Shown: positions 33,804-38,460 of the stretch, in pieces
How the letters are laid out: every line of letters begins with the position of its first letter
How positions within the stretch are numbered: position 1 is the stretch's first letter
Assembly: GCA_024641325.1 (NCBI GenBank)
Contig: JAHEDJ010000022.1
Location: 5,212 to 43,671, forward strand
DNA: 38,460 nt
Source of the DNA: a bacterium
GTDB lineage: Bacteria > Actinomycetota > Acidimicrobiia > Spongiisociales > JAHEDJ01
Direction: 5' to 3'
Notes under the pieces: model-generated
What the model saw: only the letters and a program-made list of their open reading frames with translations
Databases searched by the model: none
What the model was told of the DNA's origin: nothing
Position numbers and translations under genes: made by a program

Positions 33804-34877
33804 TCAGTTTCCTCCTGTGTTTTCGATGTGTGCATGGAACACACGATCGAATTCTGTTGGGTTCTCGATGAAGGGCACATGGGCTGCGGCTTCGATGATG
33901 GTCTCTGTGAAAGCTCCGCCCATCCCGGCGTAGCGGTCTAGGACGCGCCGGGTCTGGCCGAGCATGGGTTGCGAAGGGTAGATCTCTGCGCCCGGCCAGC
34001 CGGGGATGAGGCCGAATGCTCCGAGGGTGCCGGGATCGGCGGCCGCCTGGTCGGCGACGACTCTGTCGAGTTCGCCGCGCACCCAGGCGATGGGAGGTTT
34101 CGGATTGGCCGCCAGAACACTATCCACCAGCCCGGTCGTGTACTTAGGAGATAGAGCGTTGTTGACGCCCATTGTGCCCGGGGCCACGAACGGCCAGTTG
34201 GCACTGGGGGTCATGTCGCCGGGGTAGTCCTGCTCGCCGAGGTGGGTCGACAGCATCGCCGCGACCAGTCCGTCTTCGTTCTCTGGAACCGAACCGGGGA
34301 CCACTATGAGGGTGCGGAGTGCACTGCGGGGAGAAAAGGGGCTGTCCATGCCGTCGTCGCCCGCCCGGAGGCGCTCGACCAGTTGCGCGTTGATGAGCCC
34401 GCCGCCGGATCCGGCGAAATCGTCCCAGCACGGGCGGCCGTCGACGTCTTTGGTGCCGCCGAACCCGAACGGTGAGCCGGGCGCGATCTGGGTTGCTGTG
34501 AGGATTCGCTCCGGCGCATCTGCGATCAGGCGCCATACCACGCCGCCGCCCATCGAGTTGCCTACGAGGTGGACTCGTTCGACGTCGAGTTCATCCAGGA
34601 GCGCGAGTGCGTCACCGGCCAGGTCGCCGAGGCCGTTGGTCGCGTCGATCTTTCTGCCGGGATCCGCCTCTCCGAATCCTCTCTGGTCGGGCGCAACGCC
34701 ACGAAAACCGGCGGGGAGCCGCAACATGGTGGTCTCCCACCAGGTGGCGGAAGAGAGGTTGCCGTGGAGGAAGAGCACGGGTTCGCCGTTGATCGGCCCG
34801 CTGAAGAGGACTCGAGTGGTGATCCGGGCGCTTGCGACGAGCTCGGCGCTGATGCCGGGGAGGGTGGGCGGGGTCAT
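33804..34877 (-). CDS. Alpha/beta hydrolase
   Basis: 357 residues from ATG 34877, which overlaps the TetR stop as ATGA; the frame stays open further upstream, but that is antisense to TetR. Oxyanion segment PVLFLHGNLSSATWWE, nucleophile Ser in LVGNSMGGGVVWRL, and catalytic His probably in EAAAHVPFIENP at the end. It is about 70 residues longer than a standard enzyme of this fold, with a Gly-rich cap (DDFAGSGGGLINAQLVERL). No signal peptide. Placed between regulator and binding protein, it may act first on the imported compound. Confidence 0.87.
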   Translation of the reverse strand: MTPPTLPGISAELVASARITTRVLFSGPINGEPVLFLHGNLSSATWWETTMLRLPAGFRGVAPDQRGFGEADPGRKIDATNGLGDLAGDALALLDELDVERVHLVGNSMGGGVVWRLIADAPERILTATQIAPGSPFGFGGTKDVDGRPCWDDFAGSGGGLINAQLVERLRAGDDGMDSPFSPRSALRTLIVVPGSVPENEDGLVAAMLSTHLGEQDYPGDMTPSANWPFVAPGTMGVNNALSPKYTTGLVDSVLAANPKPPIAWVRGELDRVVADQAAADPGTLGAFGLIPGWPGAEIYPSQPMLGQTRRVLDRYAGMGGAFTETIIEAAAHVPFIENPTEFDRVFHAHIENTGGN

Positions 34878-35506
34878 GGAGCGACACCGTTCTGATAGTT
34901 GAGGCCGCGGTCGACGAATGCCATCACTTGTTCGAATACTTCTTCTGAGAGATCTGCCTCTTTGCGGAGCACGTATCTGCCGCCCATGAATTCGGCGATT
35001 CCCATGAGGAGGTGGGAGATCGTTGCTGAATCGAGATCCGGTGGCAGTTGCCCGGCCTCTTTCGCCTGATCGAGACCGATCGAGTACCCGGTGGCGAGTG
35101 TTTCGTAGTGCCATCTGTAGATATCTGGATCCACGAACTCTGCTTCACGCACGACCTTGTACAGAGCCCGATGATCGCGGACGTAGTCGAAGAAGGTGCG
35201 AAATCCGACACGCTCGATTTCTCTTCGATCGCTGAGACCGTCGACGGCACGTGCGATCGTTTCGCGGAGCGAACGGTTCAGGTGGCGTACGAGTTCGGCA
35301 AAGGCTGCCTTTTTGTCGGGGAAGTAGACATAGAAGGTGCCCTGGGCCACCCCGGCGCGGCGGGTGATCTCTGACACTGATGCTCTGTCGAAAGCGACTT
35401 CACCGAAAACGGATTCGGCTGCGTCGAGGAGGGCCTGTCTGGTCGCCCGGCCGCGCGCGGTCGGGGGAGTGGTGACGACTGCCTTCAAAGTTGACGCCTG
35501 AGTCAC
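34874..35506 (-). CDS. TetR-family transcriptional regulator
   Basis: 210 residues from GTG 35506. The N-terminal helix-turn-helix (about 17-63) reads ATRQALLDAAESVFGEVAFDRASVSEITRRAGVAQGTFYVYFPDKKAAFAEL, the standard TetR form. The C-terminal part (about 70-205) is a ligand-binding helical domain of the FadR/AcrR-like size. It is first in the co-directional run, so it probably represses the run and itself; CoA esters or the transported acid are the likely effectors by analogy with FadR-type TetR proteins. Its promoter appears to lack a leader. Confidence 0.92.
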   Translation of the reverse strand: MTQASTLKAVVTTPPTARGRATRQALLDAAESVFGEVAFDRASVSEITRRAGVAQGTFYVYFPDKKAAFAELVRHLNRSLRETIARAVDGLSDRREIERVGFRTFFDYVRDHRALYKVVREAEFVDPDIYRWHYETLATGYSIGLDQAKEAGQLPPDLDSATISHLLMGIAEFMGGRYVLRKEADLSEEVFEQVMAFVDRGLNYQNGVAP

Positions 35507-35544
35507 ATCTCAGATTATGGGCCGTTGCCTTCAAAGATACGAAC
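35480..35544. promoter_or_regulatory. tetR promoter with direct repeats and inverted half-site
   Basis: For tetR (minus), -10 CATAAT occupies 35514-35519, 7 nt before the GTG start, and -35 TTCGTA occupies 35538-35543 with an 18-nt spacer. TGCCTTCAAAG occurs twice in the same orientation (35480-35490 and 35526-35536). GATACGAAC (35536-35544) covers the -35 box and has a perfect inverse GTTCGTATC at 35608-35616. These are candidate operators for TetR. Confidence 0.45.
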
Positions 35545-35561
35545 TGGAACTAAGGAAAGAT

Positions 35562-35569
35562 TTCGCGAA
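35562..35569. promoter_or_regulatory. Palindrome TTCGCGAA in the tetR/mgs gap
   Basis: Perfect 8-bp palindrome midway between the inverted half-sites at 35536-35544 and 35608-35616 in the divergent tetR/mgs intergenic region. Possible part of the same control element. Confidence 0.25.
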
Positions 35570-35625
35570 CTCGCCCTTTGGCTAATCGAGGCGTTATGTG
35601 CAGCATGGTTCGTATCGATTCATAG

Positions 35626-35653
35626 GCCAATAGCCATCGGCCCCCGGCCGGCT
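35626..35653. repeat. Heptad array GCC-N4, 4 units
   Basis: GCCAATA, GCCATCG, GCCCCCG and GCCGGCT are adjacent upstream of the mannosylglycerate synthase gene. It shares the 7-bp period and GCC anchor of the other arrays. Confidence 0.55.
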
Positions 35654-35695
35654 GCTCTGCGAGCACGTCCCGGTCCATGTACCGTTGATGAAACC

Positions 35696-36844
35696 ATGTC
35701 CCTTGTCGTGTTTCCGTTCCGGACCGAAGATCCGAAGGTCGTCGAGTTCAATCTCCGGGTTGCTGCATCGCATCCGGCGGTTGGGCGAGTTCTCGCGGTG
35801 GGGGCGGAGGAGGAGTCGACCTATCAGGCCGTCGAGGCTTTCCGGTCTGAGCTCGCCGCGACAACCGGGACTCCCGTGGATCTCATCCTTCAGGACCGGA
35901 TCGGTTCGAAGCGACCTGGTAAGGGGGATGGCATGAACACGGGACTCCGCTATTTCCTCAATGAGACGGACGCCGAGCGAATCCACTTCTACGACGCAGA
36001 CATCACGAGTTTCGGGCCCGATTGGATCACCCGGGCCGAGAGCGCGGCCGACCGCGGACACGACGTTGTCCGGCACTTCTTCCCGCGCTCGAGCACCGAC
36101 GCCATGATCACGTGGATGATCACCCGGACGGGCTTTGCTCTCCTCTGGCCCCACACCGAACTGCCGCGAATCGAGCAACCGCTCGGTGGAGAGTTGCTTT
36201 TCACCCGTCCGGTCGCAGAGGCGCTGGTTGCAGATGCGCGTGTGCAGGACCAGAGCGATTGGGGCATCGACACCCTCTACACCTTCTCGACGATCCAGGC
36301 CGGGTTATCTGTGTACGAGACGTATGTTCCCCAGGGCAAACAACATGCTATGTACGGTGGTTTGACCGATCTTCGAACGATGCTCGTCGAATGCTTTTCA
36401 GCTATTCAAAGCCTCACCGGCGAGGTGGTTGGAGTAGGCGCGACCCACCAGATCGAGGCAACTGCCGCGGTCCCGGCATCCATCACCGAGAAGATCGGAT
36501 ACAACCTGGAAGCCACGCTGCATCTGCTGGGCGAGGATTGGACCGCCCGGCAGGCCGAACTGCTCGGGCACTTCCCGACGGGAGTGAAGGAAGGGATGCT
36601 TGCCAATCGATCGACGCCGACCTTCCTGTTCCTGGACGAAGAGGCATGGTTCCTCTCGTTTCGGACGCTTCTCGAGGCCTACGTTCCTGGTGATCCCGAT
36701 TGGGAGGCGGTGCTGTTCCGGCTCTGGGTGGCACGCGTGATCAGCTACACGGCCACCCGGGCGTTGCGCGGCTATGAGCATTCCCAGCGGTACCTGGCGG
36801 AAATGGTCGATGGGTATCGTCGCCGGGCCGAACTCGGCTCGTGA
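35696..36844 (+). CDS. mgs: Mannosylglycerate synthase (GT78)
   Basis: 382 residues from ATG 35696; the open frame runs 171 nt further upstream, but the protein family begins MSLVVFPF here. The enzyme transfers mannose from GDP-mannose to D-glycerate, giving the compatible solute mannosylglycerate in one step. By comparison from memory with the Rhodothermus marinus enzyme, residue numbering is the same: DAD at 100-102 (metal/GDP site, in HFYDADITSFGPDW), Arg131, His217 and Tyr220 in GKQHAMYGG. Long identical blocks include RPGKGDGMN and TDAMITWMITRTGFALLWPHTEL. This strongly supports function. It overlaps glycerate kinase by 4 nt. Confidence 0.93.
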   Translation: MSLVVFPFRTEDPKVVEFNLRVAASHPAVGRVLAVGAEEESTYQAVEAFRSELAATTGTPVDLILQDRIGSKRPGKGDGMNTGLRYFLNETDAERIHFYDADITSFGPDWITRAESAADRGHDVVRHFFPRSSTDAMITWMITRTGFALLWPHTELPRIEQPLGGELLFTRPVAEALVADARVQDQSDWGIDTLYTFSTIQAGLSVYETYVPQGKQHAMYGGLTDLRTMLVECFSAIQSLTGEVVGVGATHQIEATAAVPASITEKIGYNLEATLHLLGEDWTARQAELLGHFPTGVKEGMLANRSTPTFLFLDEEAWFLSFRTLLEAYVPGDPDWEAVLFRLWVARVISYTATRALRGYEHSQRYLAEMVDGYRRRAELGS

Positions 36845-38178
36845 CCGGCCCGGCTGTAGATCATGCCGCGCTGGCAAACGATCCCGGAAGGCGCGGGAGT
36901 CTGGCTCGCGTGTTCCAATCTGCGCTCCGGGCGGTTGATCCCGGCGTGGCAGTTGCCACTGCTCTGCGGCGGGATGGCATGCGACTGGTCGCCGGTAGGC
37001 GGGCGATAGGTCTCGAGGAGATCGATCGCGTTCTCGTGCTGGCATTCGGCAAGGCGTCGGTGTCGATGGCCAGGGCCATCGTTTCGATTCTCGGCGACTT
37101 GCCGATCGATGGGATTGTCGTTTCGAATGACCCCGAGGACGTGCCCCATCTGGACGTCGTGCGGGCCGCCCACCCGGTACCGGACGAGACGAGCGTGTCC
37201 GCAGCCAGGAGACTTACCGACGCCGCTGCAACCGTAGGCCCGCGTGATGTCGTCCTCGTTGCGATCTCCGGTGGGGGTTCTGCATTGCTGACCCTGCCGG
37301 CCGGCGGTCTATCACTCAACGACCTCGCCGCGACGACTTCGCTCCTGCTGCGTTGCGGAGCATCGATTCAGGAGCTGAATACTGTTCGTAAACACCTGTC
37401 GGCCGTCAAAGGTGGGCGCCTCGCCGGGATCGTCGCGGGTGCCGCGGCGGTGGTGACCCTCGTTGTTTCCGATGTCGTAGGTGACGACCTCACGGTGATA
37501 GCGTCGGGCCCCATGGTCCCGGACCACACGACGTTCGCCGAAGCCCTCGCGGTATTGGAACGATTCGATCTACGACAGGTCGTTCCGGCTCGGGTCGTCG
37601 AGCACCTCACCGCCGGAGCGGAAGGCCGTGTTCCGGAAACAGTCAACGACGAGCGCGTGTTCGCGACGCAGTCAATTGAGCTGGTGGCTACTGCGAAGAA
37701 GGCCGCAGAGGGGGCGCTCGAACGGGCTCGGGCGTTGGGCTGGGATGCAACGGTGGCGTCAACGGATGTGACCGGCGAAGCGCGTGAAGTAGCCGGCCGG
37801 ATCGTCGCATCGGCATCTCACCTGCGGCCGGGGGAGATGCTCATCTACGCGGGCGAAACGACGGTGACCGTCGATGGCGACGGCAGAGGGGGACGCAACC
37901 AGGAACTGGCGCTGGCGGCAGCACTCGGTCTGGCCGGAGATGGTGGCGTCGTCATTTTGTCCGCCGGCACGGATGGCATCGACGGTGTGACCGAGGCGGC
38001 GGGGGCTTTCGCCGATGGCGGAACTGTGGAGCGAGGGAAAGATCTCGGGCTCGATGCCACCGAATACCTCAGGAGACACGATTCATACTCGTATTTATCT
38101 GCGGTCGGCGACGTGATCGTCACAGGCCCGACGGGGACAAACGTTGGCGATCTGATCCTGGTCGCCCGCAGCGGGTAG
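36841..38178 (+). CDS. Glycerate 2-kinase (MOFRL/TtuD family)
   Basis: 445 residues from a GTG that overlaps the mgs stop (GTGA). Motifs of the family: VLVLAFGKASVSMARA, the Gly-rich VAISGGGSALLTLP, RKHLSAVKGGRLA, VVSDVVGDDLTVIASGP, and the C-terminal MOFRL domain with GRGGRNQELALAAALGL and ILSAGTDGIDG. It phosphorylates D-glycerate, giving 2-phosphoglycerate in characterised relatives; older annotations call it hydroxypyruvate reductase. In this operon it shares its substrate with the synthase, so it may drain or recycle glycerate. No separate promoter is visible. Confidence 0.92.
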   Translation: MTGPAVDHAALANDPGRRGSLARVFQSALRAVDPGVAVATALRRDGMRLVAGRRAIGLEEIDRVLVLAFGKASVSMARAIVSILGDLPIDGIVVSNDPEDVPHLDVVRAAHPVPDETSVSAARRLTDAAATVGPRDVVLVAISGGGSALLTLPAGGLSLNDLAATTSLLLRCGASIQELNTVRKHLSAVKGGRLAGIVAGAAAVVTLVVSDVVGDDLTVIASGPMVPDHTTFAEALAVLERFDLRQVVPARVVEHLTAGAEGRVPETVNDERVFATQSIELVATAKKAAEGALERARALGWDATVASTDVTGEAREVAGRIVASASHLRPGEMLIYAGETTVTVDGDGRGGRNQELALAAALGLAGDGGVVILSAGTDGIDGVTEAAGAFADGGTVERGKDLGLDATEYLRRHDSYSYLSAVGDVIVTGPTGTNVGDLILVARSG

Positions 38179-38192
38179 AGAGGCCAGCCAGA

Positions 38193-38220
38193 GGCAATTG
38201 GCGATTGGCAATTGGCTCCC
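38193..38220. repeat. Heptad array GGCAATT, 3 units plus GGCTCCC
   Basis: GGCAATT, GGCGATT and GGCAATT follow each other and then GGCTCCC, 14 nt after the glycerate kinase stop. It has the same unit order as the array at 10947. Confidence 0.7.
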
Positions 38221-38240
38221 GGTTGAAGCCGGGGGTGCGA

Positions 38241-38289
38241 GCCATAGGCTTTAGGCCATAGGCCATAGGCGATAGGCCATAGGCCAGAG
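38241..38289. repeat. Heptad array GCCATAG, 7 units
   Basis: Seven 7-bp units: GCCATAG, GCTTTAG, GCCATAG, GCCATAG, GCGATAG, GCCATAG and GCCAGAG. Four are exact. Confidence 0.85.
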
Positions 38290-38296
38290 GCTCTTC

Positions 38297-38460
<164 letters not shown>

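Noticed and set aside
34878-35114. N-terminal extension of the alpha/beta hydrolase
   Set aside because: It would lie wholly inside tetR in another frame and is Arg-rich; the ATGA overlap with the tetR stop fixes the start at 34877.
35525-35695. N-terminal extension of mannosylglycerate synthase
   Set aside because: It would cross a heptad array and the divergent promoter region, and the known family begins at MSLVVFPF.

Overview
The window is gene-dense bacterial chromosome, roughly 60% G+C by eye. Starts are mixed ATG/GTG/TTG, many genes overlap by 4 nt, and a few promoters sit so close to the start codon that the mRNAs look leaderless. These traits, the Thr-rich linker of the lipoprotein binding protein and the gene families point to a high-GC actinobacterium, possibly Acidimicrobiia-like. 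That placement is an inference; no rRNA or tRNA gene is present to anchor it.

Layout. (1) 1-2147: NAD salvage, with a nicotinamidase (cut by the left edge) divergent from nicotinate phosphoribosyltransferase. (2) 2171-9864: mixed genes. These are a Tat/lipoprotein metallo-beta-lactamase-fold protein, a small membrane protein, an atypical membrane FtsH-like AAA protease, a zinc-ribbon protein, a methyltransferase, a membrane-anchored PQQ-type beta-propeller, a tiny membrane protein with a duplicated peptide, the remains of a LuxR-type regulator and a crotonase. (3) 9872-17947: a classical FabH, a NatAB-like ABC exporter, a second ABC exporter with two sister permeases, and an MMPL/RND transporter. 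(4) 17944-23124: a lone receiver domain, a RibD/DHFR-like reductase, two small proteins, a DEAD-box helicase fused to an RRM, and a membrane M28 peptidase.

(5) 23220-35506 is one co-directional minus-strand run. In transcription order it reads TetR regulator, alpha/beta hydrolase, LivK-type binding protein, LivG, LivF, LivH (with a large insertion), LivM, acyl-CoA ligase, alpha/beta hydrolase, a KAS III-like enzyme whose triad Asn is replaced by His, and a second acyl-CoA ligase. Spacing is mostly 4-nt overlaps or gaps under 60 nt. It reads as a complete module to take up, hydrolyse, CoA-activate and condense or cleave a carboxylic-acid substrate, under its own repressor. I know of no described pathway with this exact set.

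(6) 35696-38178: a two-gene operon for mannosylglycerate synthase (GT78, key residues conserved at the same numbering as the Rhodothermus enzyme) and a glycerate 2-kinase. It links a compatible solute to the glycerate pool. (7) 38179-38460: three neighbouring arrays of 7-bp repeats, then the C-terminal end of a sensor histidine kinase whose last codons lie inside one of the arrays. Related GGC-N4 heptad arrays recur in several other intergenic gaps of the window.
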